A DNA stretch of 64,000 bases from Kiloniellaceae bacterium. Its GTDB lineage: Bacteria; Pseudomonadota; Alphaproteobacteria; Kiloniellales; J153. A program made the translations under genes and the position numbers. Within the stretch, counting starts at the first letter, position 1, and each line of letters starts with the position of its first letter. The notes below the pieces were generated by a model. That model had not been told where the DNA came from. It did no database searches and saw nothing but the letters and a program-made list of their open reading frames with translations. Below are positions 8,044 to 17,491 of the stretch, in pieces. The DNA is taken from positions 1 to 64,000 of the forward strand of contig JAJFGN010000085.1 of the NCBI GenBank assembly GCA_021776115.1. Direction: 5' to 3'.

Positions 8044-9420
8044 ATGACCAAACCGCCCGCCAAGCCGTCACGCGAAGTGGCCCGATTCCTGGCCGCCCAC
8101 CCGGACCTTGTCTATCTGGATACCATCTTCGCCGACCTGTCCGGCGTGGTGCGCGGCAAGCGCTACCCGATCGCGCAGCTTGAGAAGATCGTGGCCGACG
8201 GCCTGGCGTTTCCAGGCTCGGTGTTCCTGCTCGATACCATGGGCCACAGCCACGACCCGGCGGGGCTAGGCTTCAGCGACGGCGACCCGGATCGAATCGC
8301 GAAGGTCGTCCCCGGCACCCTCAAGCCAGCGCCCTGGTCGGACCCGCCCTCTTGTCAGGCCCTGATCACCCTGGTACGCAGCGACGGTGCGCCGCATGAG
8401 TTCGAGCCGCGCAACGTCCTCGCCGCCCAGGTCGCGCGCCTGGCCGAGCTGAACTTGAGACCCGTGGTCGCCTTCGAGCTCGAGTTTTACCTGATCGACC
8501 CGGCGCGGACCGACACCGGCGCGCCGCAGCCGCCACTCTCCCCCGTGACCGGGCAGCGCGAGAGCGGGACCCAGGTTTACGGCATGGTCGAGGTCGATGC
8601 TTACGCCGCGTTGCTCGACGAAATTACCCGCGCCTGCGCGGCCCAGGACATCGTGACCGGCGCGGTCACGGCGGAATACGCGCCCGGGCAATTCGAGATC
8701 AACCTGCAGCACGTGGACGATCCCATGCGGGCCGCCGACGAATGCGTCATGTTCAAGCGCGCGGTCAAGGGCGTGGCGCGCCGCCACGGCTACCAGGTGA
8801 CCTTCATGCCCAAGCCTTACCTGGACGCCGCCGGCAGCGGCCTGCACCTGCACGTCAGCCTGCTGGATGCGCGCGGCCGCAACGTCTTCGACGGCGGCAA
8901 GGACCTTGCCAGCCCGGCCCTGAGACATGCCATCGCCGGGATCCTGGATATCATGCCCGAATCGATGGCCATCCTGGCGCCGAACGTAAATTCCTTCCGG
9001 CGCTACGTGCCCGACATATTCGTGCCGATCCGGCGCTGCTGGGGCTTCGAAAACCGCTCGGTCGCCTTGCGGGTGCCGCTCGGGCCCGGCAACGCGCGGC
9101 GGATCGAACATCGCATGGCCGGCGCCGACGCCAACCCCTATCTGGCGCTCGCCACCGCGCTGGCCGGGATTCACCACGGCATCGCCGGCGAGATGGAGCC
9201 GCCACCCCCGTCGGAGGGCAACGCGGGCTTCGCCTACGACGAAGACCTGCCCTTCCGGGCCCGCCGCGCGCTGGAGCGCCTGGCCGGATCGGAGGTTTTG
9301 GCCGCATATTTCGGGCCCAAATACATCGAGGCCTACACCGCCTGTAAGCTGGCCGAACTCGAAACCTTCGAGAATGTGATCAGCCCCAAGGAATACGCCT
9401 GGTATCTACAGGCGGAGTAG
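8044..9420 (+). CDS. Glutamine synthetase family protein (PuuA-like)
   Basis: A 458-residue homologue of glutamine synthetase of the gamma-glutamylpolyamine synthetase type. The GS beta-grasp domain is at the N-terminus (YLDTIFADLSGVVRGK), the catalytic domain carries FELEFYLID and the metal/ammonia-site motif GSGLHLHVSL, with RRIEHRMAGADANPYLALA near the C-terminus. These enzymes join glutamate to amines using ATP. No puuB, puuC or puuD homologue is adjacent, so the amine is unknown. A second, divergent GS-like gene is at 51774-53141. Confidence 0.87.
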   Translation: MTKPPAKPSREVARFLAAHPDLVYLDTIFADLSGVVRGKRYPIAQLEKIVADGLAFPGSVFLLDTMGHSHDPAGLGFSDGDPDRIAKVVPGTLKPAPWSDPPSCQALITLVRSDGAPHEFEPRNVLAAQVARLAELNLRPVVAFELEFYLIDPARTDTGAPQPPLSPVTGQRESGTQVYGMVEVDAYAALLDEITRACAAQDIVTGAVTAEYAPGQFEINLQHVDDPMRAADECVMFKRAVKGVARRHGYQVTFMPKPYLDAAGSGLHLHVSLLDARGRNVFDGGKDLASPALRHAIAGILDIMPESMAILAPNVNSFRRYVPDIFVPIRRCWGFENRSVALRVPLGPGNARRIEHRMAGADANPYLALATALAGIHHGIAGEMEPPPPSEGNAGFAYDEDLPFRARRALERLAGSEVLAAYFGPKYIEAYTACKLAELETFENVISPKEYAWYLQAE

Positions 9421-9554
9421 GCGATCCCTAGGCCACGCACATAAGTTGATATAGGAATTTTGTCGGCGTACGTGTACGCAAATGCCGCCGCAGGGCGTCA
9501 TCGTCGGCCCAGGTACCCAATCCGCCGGGATGGGGCCGCAAAAGCCCTCGGATT

Positions 9555-9594
9555 TTGTGAAAAAAACATGAATTTTTACTATTGCGCTGCAACA
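9555..9594 (+). promoter_or_regulatory. Promoter with TGC-rich operator upstream of the zinc-ribbon gene
   Basis: TTGTGA (9555-9560), 16 bases, TACTAT (9577-9582), overlapped at its downstream end by TATTGCGCTGCA (9580-9591). The identical 12-mer, inverted, is next to the phasin promoter at 17415-17426. TGC-rich sites of this kind resemble those described for the PHA regulator PhaR; that assignment is inferred. Confidence 0.5.
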
Positions 9595-9636
9595 AATGTA
9601 TCGCATTTTGCTGAAGTTGTTGCTAATCTGCAGCGC

Positions 9637-9804
9637 ATGAGCAGTTCAGAGAAAAACTCCAAACCCGAACCCGACCGTCAGTACGACACTAAGGCGCGCA
9701 AGTGCCTTAGGTGCCGCGATGAGTTCATGAGCACTTGGCCCGGCGAGCGAATCTGCCGGACCTGCAAGAGTTCAAGCGCTTGGCGCGAAGGGATCGCCGC
9801 CTGA
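9637..9804 (+). CDS. Small CxxC zinc-ribbon protein
   Basis: A 55-residue protein: a polar N-terminus (MSSSEKNSKPEPD) followed by a zinc-ribbon-like module CLRC-x12-CRTC, with ending SSAWREG. Two CxxC pairs suggest one bound zinc. I start it at 9637, the first ATG after the promoter; the ORF-track version begins 60 residues earlier in what is clearly promoter DNA. Small proteins with this arrangement occur in alphaproteobacteria without a known function. A shared operator-like 12-mer links it to the phasin gene. Confidence 0.7.
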   Translation: MSSSEKNSKPEPDRQYDTKARKCLRCRDEFMSTWPGERICRTCKSSSAWREGIAA

Positions 9805-10089
9805 CCCGCTAATAGGCTATCCGGCAATGCCTGGCGCCGCTTCGGCCCTGGTATCGTGGTTATCCTGAGCTTTGGGACAGCGTCCGCCGCCATGCTTCGG
9901 CATGGGGCCTTGCGGTCGTACGTGCGCGGTTGATGGGACCGGACTTCCGGTCGCGACCTGGCGCTTGACCGCCAGCAGCTTGCTGGTGGACCCACGGGCC
10001 GGCAAGGATGTCGTGCGCCCTCCCCTTGCGCCGCTACGGGTTCTATACTCCCGGCAGAAATCCATCGTGAACCCCAGCGGAGACGAGCG

Positions 10090-11247
10090 GTGCCCGACGA
10101 CGGCGAAGCCATAACCCTGCGTGTCCTGGGCGGTGTCGGCGAAGTCTCCGAAGAGGCTTGGAATGCCTGCGCGGGCGCGGACAATCCCTTCGTCGGGCAT
10201 GCCTTCCTAAGCGCTTTGGAAAATAGCGGCTCGGTCACCGCCAAGACCGGCTGGCGACCGCAGCACTTGGCGCTCGATGGCCCGGACGGCGCCTTGCTGG
10301 GCGCGGTGCCTTTATATCTCAAGTCTCATTCTTACGGCGAATATGTCTTCGACTGGGCCTGGGCCGACGCTTATGAGCGCGCCGGCGGACGCTACTATCC
10401 GAAATTTCAGGCCTGCGTTCCCTTCACCCCAGTGACCGGGCCCCGCTTGCTGGTCCGCGCGGACGCGGATAGCGGCGCGGTGACCGCGACCCTGGCCGCG
10501 GGGCTGACCGAGGTCGCGCGGCGCGCCCAGGTGTCTTCGTTGCACGTCACCTTTCCCACCCAGCCTGAGTGCGAGACCTTGAGCGCGGCGGGGTTTCTTA
10601 TCCGCCAAGGCCGGCAATACCATTTCGAGAATCCCGGATACGCCAGCTTCGAGGATTTTCTGGGCGCGCTTGCCTCACGCAAGCGCAAGATGATCCGCAA
10701 GGAACGTGCCAAGGTCGCCGAAAGCGGGGTTTCGATCCGGACCCTCACCGGGGCTGAGATCGAACCGCGCCACTGGGACGCCTTCTACCGCTTCTACATG
10801 ACGACCGCCGACCGCAAATGGGGCCATCCCTACCTGAACCGGGAATTCTTTCATCGCTTGGGCGAGACCCTGGCGAACCGCGTCGCGCTGGTCATGGCCG
10901 AGGATCGCGGAGAGCTGGTCGCGGGCGCCTTGAACCTGATCGGCGCCGATGCCCTTTACGGACGTAACTGGGGCTGCCTAGGCGACTACCGTTTCTTGCA
11001 TTTCGAGGCGTGTTATTACCAGGCCATCGACTTCGCCATCGCCCACGGCCTGCGCCGCGTCGAGGCCGGAGCCCAAGGCGAACATAAGATCCAACGCGGA
11101 TACCTGCCGGTCGAAACCTATAGCGCGCACTGGATCGCCGACCCCGGACTCCGCGACGCGATTGCGAACTACCTGGAGCAAGAACGGCGCGAGGTCAAAG
11201 CCGAGATGTCGCTACTCGCGGATCACGGACCGTTCCGCCAGGGCTAG
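10090..11247 (+). CDS. FemAB-like GNAT-fold N-acyltransferase (DUF482 type)
   Basis: A 385-residue protein of the peptidogalycan-biosynthesis/FemAB-like family (formerly DUF482), a double GNAT fold. Family blocks seen include PFVGHAFLSALE, VPLYLKSHSYGEYVFDWAWADAY, the basic SRKRKMIRKER helix, YGRNWGCL, FEACYYQAI and GAQGEHKIQRGYLPV. The start is a GTG preceded by GGAGACGAGCG. The acyl donor and acceptor are unknown despite the family name. It stands alone, convergent with the DUF2189 gene. Confidence 0.85.
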   Translation: MPDDGEAITLRVLGGVGEVSEEAWNACAGADNPFVGHAFLSALENSGSVTAKTGWRPQHLALDGPDGALLGAVPLYLKSHSYGEYVFDWAWADAYERAGGRYYPKFQACVPFTPVTGPRLLVRADADSGAVTATLAAGLTEVARRAQVSSLHVTFPTQPECETLSAAGFLIRQGRQYHFENPGYASFEDFLGALASRKRKMIRKERAKVAESGVSIRTLTGAEIEPRHWDAFYRFYMTTADRKWGHPYLNREFFHRLGETLANRVALVMAEDRGELVAGALNLIGADALYGRNWGCLGDYRFLHFEACYYQAIDFAIAHGLRRVEAGAQGEHKIQRGYLPVETYSAHWIADPGLRDAIANYLEQERREVKAEMSLLADHGPFRQG

Positions 11248-11272
11248 GGGGTTATACCAAGGGTCGTTGATA

Positions 11273-12079
11273 TTAACCCGGCGCGGGCCCGATGGCGCGG
11301 CGGTAAAGATGCCAGGAAGCGTGCCCAAGGATTGGCAGGATGACGAGAAGCCCGACAAGACCCGAAAGCAGGGAAACGCCGATCAGGGCGGCGATCGTCG
11401 CGCACCAGACAATCATGGCGGCCGGGTTCTTCAAGACGACCTTCACGCTGGTGATCATCGCGGGTACGAAATCGATATCGCGGTCGTAGAGCATCGGGAA
11501 CGACGTCACCGAGACAGAAAAAACGGCGAGCGAGAGAACCGCGCCCACCCCATTTCCGATTAGGAGAAACAGGAGGCCCATGGGCGTGGTGAAGATCTCG
11601 CGCAGCAGGTCGGGGGCGCTGAGCGCTTTCAAGCCGAGGAAGCCGAAGAACAACAGCGCCGCGATGTCCATCCAGATGAATAGTGAGAAACCCGTGACCA
11701 GGGCCATCCAGCCGAGATCGCGCCCGGCCGCCCCCCGGACCGAACCGAGAACCTTGCCCCAGGACAGCGTCTCGTCCTGTTCAAGACAGCGGCTGACGGC
11801 ATAAAGCGCGGTCGCGATAAAGGGCGCGATGAACGCGAAACCTGCGGCCAGCGGATAAACCAGGTATGGCAGGCCGAATTGCAAAAGCAGCAGGATGAGG
11901 ACCCATCCGCCCAGCACGTAGACGCCGCCGATGAACAGGCCATAAAGAGGCGCGCTGCGGAAATCGCGCATGCCGGCGGCCAGAACCTCCAGTATGTCGC
12001 CCATTGCCACCGGCTGCACCGCTGGCTCTTTCGCCGGGGTCCCGGTCGAAGCCCGATCGGTCTTCGCGGTTTCCGTCAT
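11273..12079 (-). CDS. DUF2189 integral membrane protein
   Basis: A 268-residue membrane protein with about six hydrophobic segments after a polar N-terminal 35 residues; DUF2189 family by its RDFRSAPLYGLFIGGVYVLGG start and LYDRDIDFVPAMITS segment. The ATG at 12079 has GGAG six bases upstream; the ORF-track start is a TTG four codons earlier. The family has no assigned function and is often seen near respiratory or metal-handling genes, but here no functional partner is adjacent. Confidence 0.85.
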   Translation of the reverse strand: MTETAKTDRASTGTPAKEPAVQPVAMGDILEVLAAGMRDFRSAPLYGLFIGGVYVLGGWVLILLLLQFGLPYLVYPLAAGFAFIAPFIATALYAVSRCLEQDETLSWGKVLGSVRGAAGRDLGWMALVTGFSLFIWMDIAALLFFGFLGLKALSAPDLLREIFTTPMGLLFLLIGNGVGAVLSLAVFSVSVTSFPMLYDRDIDFVPAMITSVKVVLKNPAAMIVWCATIAALIGVSLLSGLVGLLVILPILGHASWHLYRRAIGPAPG

Positions 12080-12237
12080 CCGCTTCTCCAAGGCACATAC
12101 GAGTCGCAGGAACGCCGAGGTTGCGATGGGCAGGATAGCGTCTCGATGCCAGAACTGCCAAATGGTAGCGGGCCGAGCGGGGCTTTTGGGTCGAGGTCCG
12201 AGAGTTCAAGGATGGGCAACATTGCTAAGTGGCCGCG

Positions 12238-13359
12238 CTAACGCGCGTTCCAGGCCACCCGAATGTCCTCGGCGCGGGCTTCGCGAAGGGGCGCGCGCGG
12301 CGGCGTCGGCGCGCCGTCGAAGAAGGCGGGAAAGGCGACCTCCACCCGGGGATCGGCGCCGCCGGTTTCCTGGACCAGACCGCGCGCGCGTATGTGCGGA
12401 TCGTGCGGCACCTCGCCCGGCTCCAGCACCGGCTGAAAGCAGCAGTCGACACCCGCGAGGCGAAGAGCCCAAACGCTTAAGGGCTCGCGCTGGATTACGG
12501 CCGCGACCTCGGCGATGAGATCGTGCTGCGGCAGGGCATCATGTTGACGCGCGATCCAGCCGGGCCGCTCCAGGGCCACACAGAAGTTGGCCCAGAATTT
12601 TTCCTCCAAGGCGCCCAGCGCGGCAAAGCGCTGGTCCGCGGTCTCGTAAATCCGATAGCAGGCCGCGCCACCGTTTAGCAGAGAGTCTTCCCGCTCCGGC
12701 TCGAAGCCCGCGCGGCGGGCGCCGGTCAGGGTTATCGCCTGCCAAGCGAGCACGGTTTCCATAATGCTGACATCGATGTGTGCGCCCCGGCCGTCGCGGC
12801 CCCGGCGGACCAGCGCGGCCAAAACCGCGGTCGCCGCCTGCATGGCACTGGCGAAGTCGGCGGTCGGCGGATGCGCGAAGACCGGACGCTCGCGAACACC
12901 GGAGGTCGCCAAGCCGCCGCCCAGGGCCATGTAAGTGATGTCGTGACCGGCGCGCCCGGCATAGGGGCCGCTTTGCCCAAACCCGGACAAGGCGCAGTGA
13001 ACCAAACGCGGGTTGAGTGCGCTCAGCGAGTCCGGTCCGAAGCTGAGCCGGGCCAGCGCACCGGGCCGGAAAGATTCCAGAAGGACATCCGCGCCACGAA
13101 CCAGGGATTCCAGAGCCGCCCTGCCCTCGTCCGACTTGAGATCGAGGTGCACCACGCTCTTGCCCGCGTTGATGAGTTTGTAGAAGACGGAAACGCCGTC
13201 GCCGTCACGTGGCCCGAGGCCGCGCATGGGATCGCCGCCCGGCGGCTCGACCTTCACCACCTCCGCGCCCAAGTCGGCCAACATCTGGGTCGCGTAAGGC
13301 CCCGGAAGGTACTGCGACAGGTCGAGAACGCGGATGCCTTCTAAGCAGTCCAGCGGCAT
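12238..13359 (-). CDS. Class III CoA-transferase (CaiB/BaiF family)
   Basis: A 373-residue family III CoA-transferase, like alpha-methylacyl-CoA racemase and formyl-CoA transferase. The N-terminal LEGIRVLDLSQYLPGPYATQMLADLGAEVVKVEPPGGDPMR is characteristic, and the Asp in RAGHDITYMALGG matches the catalytic residue that forms the aspartyl-CoA anhydride. It lies 17 bases after clpA on the same strand, so it is probably co-transcribed with it. The specific CoA substrate is not evident. Confidence 0.88.
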   Translation of the reverse strand: MPLDCLEGIRVLDLSQYLPGPYATQMLADLGAEVVKVEPPGGDPMRGLGPRDGDGVSVFYKLINAGKSVVHLDLKSDEGRAALESLVRGADVLLESFRPGALARLSFGPDSLSALNPRLVHCALSGFGQSGPYAGRAGHDITYMALGGGLATSGVRERPVFAHPPTADFASAMQAATAVLAALVRRGRDGRGAHIDVSIMETVLAWQAITLTGARRAGFEPEREDSLLNGGAACYRIYETADQRFAALGALEEKFWANFCVALERPGWIARQHDALPQHDLIAEVAAVIQREPLSVWALRLAGVDCCFQPVLEPGEVPHDPHIRARGLVQETGGADPRVEVAFPAFFDGAPTPPRAPLREARAEDIRVAWNAR

Positions 13360-13376
13360 CAGGGCGGGCGCCGCGC

Positions 13377-15767
13377 TTACTCGACCAGCTCGGGCGTGAC
13401 TTTCTTGGCGTTGCCGCCCTTGCCGGATGGCCGTTTTCCGGGCGAACCTTTGTTGGACGGTCCCTTGCCCTTGCCCGATGGGCCCTTCCCAGGCGGACCC
13501 TTCCGCACCGTCTCGCTGGCCGTGAAGGTGAAGCTCGGCTTGTCGTCCTCGATGCCGACCTGTACCACGCCGCCCTTGGCGAGCTTGCCGAACAGCAACT
13601 CCTCCGCCAAGGCCTGCTTCAGGTGTTCCTGAATCACGCGGGCCAGGGGCCGGGCGCCGTTCAACGGGTCGTAGCCCTTGCGCGCCAACCAGTCGCGGGC
13701 AGCGTCGCTCAGCTCGATAACCACGTTGCGATCGGCAAGCTGCGTCTCAAGCTGCATGACGAACTTGTCGACGATCCGCGACATGACGTCCGGCGACAGA
13801 TTTTTGAAGCCGATGATCGCGTCCAGGCGGTTGCGGAACTCCGGCGTGAACATGCGGTTGATGGCTTCCTGATCGTCGCCGACCCGGGCCTCGCGTTCGA
13901 ATCCCATGGCGGGTTTGGCCATATCGGCCGCGCCGGCATTGGTGGTCATGATCAGGATCACGTTGCGGAAATCGACCGACTTGCCGTTGTGGTCGGTCAG
14001 CTTGCCGTAATCCATAACTTGAAGCAGGACGTTGAAAAGATCGGGATGCGCTTTCTCGATCTCGTCGAGCAGCAGAACGCTATGCGGATGCTGGTCTATG
14101 GCGTCGGTCAAGAGGCCGCCCTGATCGAAGCCGACATAACCGGGCGGCGCGCCCAACAGCCGCGATACCGTATGCCGCTCCATGTATTCCGACATGTCGA
14201 AACGGGTCAGCTCGATACCGAGCGAGCGGGCCAATTGCCGCGCGGCTTCGGTCTTGCCGACACCCGTGGGGCCGGAGAAGAGGTAGGAACCGATCGGCTT
14301 CTCCGGCTCGCGCAGACCGGCGCGGGCGAGTTTGATGGCCGCCGAAAGGGCGTCGATCGCATCGTCCTGGCCGAACACCATGGTCCGCAGATCGCGGTCC
14401 AGATGCTTGAGCGCGGTCCGGTCGTCCTTGGACACGGTCTTGGGCGGAATGCGTGCGATCTTGGCGATAACCGACTCGACCTCTTTCACACCCAGAACTT
14501 TTCGCCGCCGCGATTCGGGCAACAGCATTTGCGACGCGCCGACCTCGTCGATCACGTCGATCGCCTTGTCGGGCAAGCGTCGGTCGCCGATGTAACGCGC
14601 GGAGAGTTCGACCGCCGTGCGAATCGCCTCGTTGGTATAGCGGACGTTGTGATGTTCCTCGTAGTAAGGTTTCAGGCCGCGCAGGATTTTCACGGCATCC
14701 TCGATTGAGGGCTCGTTCACGTCGATCTTCTGGAAGCGCCGCACCAGGGCGCGGTCCTTTTCGAAGTAGTTGCGGTATTCCTTGTAGGTCGTCGAACCCA
14801 TGCAGCGCAGGCTGCCGTTCTGCAACGCCGGTTTGAGCAGATTGGAGGCATCCATGGCGCCGCCCGAGGTCGCGCCGGCGCCAATCACGGTGTGGATCTC
14901 GTCGATGAAGAGGATCGCGTCGTCGTGCGCTTCCAACTCCGAGACGACCGCCTTCAGGCGTTCCTCGAAATCGCCGCGGTAACGTGTCCCGGCCAGCAGC
15001 GCGCCCATGTCGAGCGCGAAGATCGTGCTGTCCTGCAAGACCTCCGGCACCTGCTTTTCCACGATGCGCCGCGCCAGGCCCTCCGCAATCGCGGTCTTGC
15101 CGACACCGGCCTCACCGACATACAGCGGATTGTTCTTGGTCCGGCGGCACAGGACCTGAATCGTGCGATCGATCTCGTGGGATCGGCCAATCAGCGGATC
15201 GATACGGCCTTCCCTGGCCTTTTTGTTGAGATCGACGCAATAGGCATCCAGCGCCTCGCGCCCCTTTTGCACGATTTTTTCCGTGCTCGCCGATTCCTCG
15301 GCCCCCTCGACAGTGCGCTCTTCCGACTGACCGATGACCTTGGCGATGCCATGGCTGATGTAATTCAGGGCGTCGAGCCGGCTCATCTCCTGCTCCTGCA
15401 GGAAATAGACGGCGTGGCTTTCACGCTCGGAGAACATGGCGACCAGGACGTTAGCGCCGGTCACCTCCTCGCGGCCCGACGATTGAACGTGGATCGCGGC
15501 GCGCTGCAGGACGCGCTGAAAACCGGCGGTCGGCTTGGCGTCGCCTAACTGGACCGAGATCAGATTAGCCAGCTCGTTATCGATGTAGTCGTGAATATCC
15601 TCACGCAGACGCTCCATATCGACACCACAGGCGCGCAGCACGGCAACCGCGTCCGGGTCCTCGGTCAAGGCGAGCAGCAAATGCTCCAAGGTCGCGTATT
15701 CATGCCGGCGCTCATTGGCGTAAGCCAAGGCGCGGCGAAGAGTCTGTTCCAGATTGGCCGAGAGCAT
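13377..15767 (-). CDS. clpA: ATP-dependent Clp protease ATP-binding subunit ClpA
   Basis: A 796-residue AAA+ unfoldase. Order: Clp_N double repeat (1-145), AAA-1 with [10 protein letters not shown] and DEIHT, AAA-2 with [10 protein letters not shown] and [12 protein letters not shown], and the C-terminal D2-small domain. It feeds substrates to ClpP and receives N-degron cargo from ClpS, whose gene is immediately upstream with a gap of a few bases. The tail after about residue 750 is unusual: Gly/Lys/Pro/Ser-rich repeats ([19 protein letters not shown]) not found in E. coli ClpA. Confidence 0.97.
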   Translation of the reverse strand: MLSANLEQTLRRALAYANERRHEYATLEHLLLALTEDPDAVAVLRACGVDMERLREDIHDYIDNELANLISVQLGDAKPTAGFQRVLQRAAIHVQSSGREEVTGANVLVAMFSERESHAVYFLQEQEMSRLDALNYISHGIAKVIGQSEERTVEGAEESASTEKIVQKGREALDAYCVDLNKKAREGRIDPLIGRSHEIDRTIQVLCRRTKNNPLYVGEAGVGKTAIAEGLARRIVEKQVPEVLQDSTIFALDMGALLAGTRYRGDFEERLKAVVSELEAHDDAILFIDEIHTVIGAGATSGGAMDASNLLKPALQNGSLRCMGSTTYKEYRNYFEKDRALVRRFQKIDVNEPSIEDAVKILRGLKPYYEEHHNVRYTNEAIRTAVELSARYIGDRRLPDKAIDVIDEVGASQMLLPESRRRKVLGVKEVESVIAKIARIPPKTVSKDDRTALKHLDRDLRTMVFGQDDAIDALSAAIKLARAGLREPEKPIGSYLFSGPTGVGKTEAARQLARSLGIELTRFDMSEYMERHTVSRLLGAPPGYVGFDQGGLLTDAIDQHPHSVLLLDEIEKAHPDLFNVLLQVMDYGKLTDHNGKSVDFRNVILIMTTNAGAADMAKPAMGFEREARVGDDQEAINRMFTPEFRNRLDAIIGFKNLSPDVMSRIVDKFVMQLETQLADRNVVIELSDAARDWLARKGYDPLNGARPLARVIQEHLKQALAEELLFGKLAKGGVVQVGIEDDKPSFTFTASETVRKGPPGKGPSGKGKGPSNKGSPGKRPSGKGGNAKKVTPELVE

Positions 15768-15774
15768 CCGGCGC

Positions 15775-16101
15775 CTATTCCTTTTCTAGGGTGCACTGAA
15801 GCGGATGTTGATGACGTCGCGCGTAGTCTACCACCTGCGTTACCTTCGTTTCGGCAATTTCGTACGTAAAGACGCCGCATATTCCGACGCCCCGCTGGTG
15901 CACGTGCAGCATAATCCTTGTGGCGTCCGCCCGATCCTTGCCGAAGATTTGCTCCAACACATGAACGACAAACTCCATCGGCGTGTAGTCGTCATTCAGC
16001 ATCAGCACCTTATACATCGACGGAGTCTTCGTCTTCGGTTTCGTTTTGACGATGACGTCGGTCGATGACCCGTTTTTGCCCTGTCCGTCCTTCTCGCTCA
16101 T
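15775..16101 (-). CDS. clpS: ATP-dependent Clp protease adaptor ClpS
   Basis: A 108-residue ClpS: disordered Lys/Thr-rich N-terminus, then the core with [20 protein letters not shown] and the substrate-pocket region [23 protein letters not shown]. ClpS delivers proteins with destabilising N-terminal residues to ClpAP. The start could be the ATG at 16101 or the GTG three codons upstream (16110), which has GGGA at usable distance. It forms an operon with clpA. Confidence 0.95.
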   Translation of the reverse strand: MSEKDGQGKNGSSTDVIVKTKPKTKTPSMYKVLMLNDDYTPMEFVVHVLEQIFGKDRADATRIMLHVHQRGVGICGVFTYEIAETKVTQVVDYARRHQHPLQCTLEKE

Positions 16102-16276
16102 TTCCGACACGCTTGTCCCAAGATTAGTCTTCCTTTGGCACCGGCCCCCTTCGCCACTCGCCCCCCTACAATATCGAATTCGGAGCGCGGGAAAAATCCC
16201 CTCGTTTGCGAAGCGCCCCCCTATCTCCGACTTATATGGCGACCGAAAGAATTATCCCAAGGGGGTTAACGAATTC

Positions 16277-16310
16277 GGGCCCGGCGGAAGCCGCCAGGCC
16301 CGATTTCTTA
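16277..16310 (+). terminator. Terminator-like hairpin upstream of clpS
   Basis: GGGCCCGGCGG, a short loop, GCCGCCAGGCCC, then ATTTCTT on the plus strand. It lies in the 326-base gap between clpS and the phasin gene, where no plus-strand gene ends. It could terminate an unannotated small RNA or be a structure in the clpS leader. Nothing else is recognised in this gap. Confidence 0.4.
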
Positions 16311-16427
16311 CATAGCCAAGGTTCCCACGGGACTCCCAACCTATATCGTTCGTTATCAAACATCAGCCCCGCGTGCACAGGCCCGTAAGGCGGGCCCGTA
16401 AACAGAGAGGGCGCCGTTAAGCCCGCC

Positions 16428-17237
16428 TTAGGCAGCGCGCTGCCAGATCGAGCTTGCGGTGTCGCTGACTCGGGCCTGGATCGGCGCCATGAAAATCTGG
16501 GTCAACTCCATGGACATGCCGGTCAATTTGGCAAAGCCCTCGGTCATATTGCCGAGGCTCTCGCGGGCAAAATTACCCTGTGCGGTCAAGGCCTCGGGCA
16601 ATGTCTTGGCATTCATCAGGGCCTCGGTCAGAGCAAACTGAGCCTGAACCGAACCGCGAGCCAGGCTGACAACCTCCTTGCCAAGGCTTTCGGCGCCTTT
16701 CGCGGCGATGGCGCTACAGGTCTCTAAGGTCGCGATCAGCTCCAAGCCCTCGGCAATGGGGTCTTTCTTGCCAGCGGCCTTGCTTGGATTCTCGAACGGC
16801 TTACTGGCCGGCTGGCCCTGCGGCTTACTGGCCGGCTGGCCCTGCGGCTGAGACTGAACGGCGGCGGGCCTGAGGGCCGGCGCCGGCTGGGCGCGCTTGG
16901 GGGCGGTTTTCCGCTCCGCCTTGTCGACCGTCGGGGCGGTTTCAACCGGCCGGCTAACGGGCTTGGCCGCGCCGACCGTGGCGCGCTTCACCTCGACTGC
17001 GGATTCCCGGGCCGGGGCCTGCTGGGTGCCCTCGGCGGCGGTTTTCCGCACAGCCTTTTTCACCGCCGTGGCGGATTCAACCGGCCGGCTGGCAGGCTTG
17101 GCCGCGCTAACCGTGGCGCGCTTCACCTCGACCGCGGATTCCCGGGCGGGGGCAACCACCGGCTTGTTCAGCGGAAGCTCTAGCCCCTCGGTCTTTGCTT
17201 TCGGCCGGCGCGGGGGTGTCGTCGTCTTTTTAGCCAT
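16428..17237 (-). CDS. Phasin family protein (PHA granule-associated)
   Basis: A 269-residue protein: basic Lys/Arg-rich N-terminus (MAKKTTTPPRRPKAK), two tandem repeats of about 45 residues beginning ARESAVEVKRATV, two QGQPASKP units, then a C-terminal amphipathic helical phasin domain (GLELIATLETCSAIAAKGAESL to the end). Phasins coat polyhydroxyalkanoate granules; the basic, AKKP-type N-terminal half suggests possible DNA contact as in PhaF-like proteins. The ATG at 17237 follows GAGGAG. Promoter and TGC-rich operators lie at 17355-17426. Confidence 0.85.
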   Translation of the reverse strand: MAKKTTTPPRRPKAKTEGLELPLNKPVVAPARESAVEVKRATVSAAKPASRPVESATAVKKAVRKTAAEGTQQAPARESAVEVKRATVGAAKPVSRPVETAPTVDKAERKTAPKRAQPAPALRPAAVQSQPQGQPASKPQGQPASKPFENPSKAAGKKDPIAEGLELIATLETCSAIAAKGAESLGKEVVSLARGSVQAQFALTEALMNAKTLPEALTAQGNFARESLGNMTEGFAKLTGMSMELTQIFMAPIQARVSDTASSIWQRAA

Positions 17238-17354
17238 AACTGGATAACTCCTCGATCTGCATTTTAGGTTGATGACCGTTTGGATTCGATCCCGGTCCGG
17301 CTGGCATGGCACCGCGCGGCGTCGAAGCCTTTACACGGTCTTCAGCATGGAGAA

Positions 17355-17426
17355 TGCTGCAACGCAACATGATCTGAATTAAGAGGCGCCGATCCGTTTG
17401 TCAAGATACAATGGTGCAGCGCAATA
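17355..17426 (-). promoter_or_regulatory. Phasin promoter flanked by TGC-rich operator motifs
   Basis: On the minus strand TTGACA (17399-17404), 17 bases, TAATTC (17376-17381). TGTTGCGTTGCAGCA (17355-17369) lies just past the -10 and TATTGCGCTGCA (17415-17426) just upstream of the -35. Placement around the promoter fits a repressor such as PhaR, whose known sites are TGC-rich; no phaR gene is in the window. Confidence 0.6.
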
Positions 17427-17491
17427 TATTCGGCTCAGGCCGGCATATTTGCGACTCCAACCGCCATGCATGAGATGTGACTGTCGGGACC

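Noticed and set aside
13209-14708. 499-residue plus-strand ORF
   Set aside because: It runs antisense through clpA and the CoA-transferase, both of which have complete family motifs. High GC produces long antisense frames.
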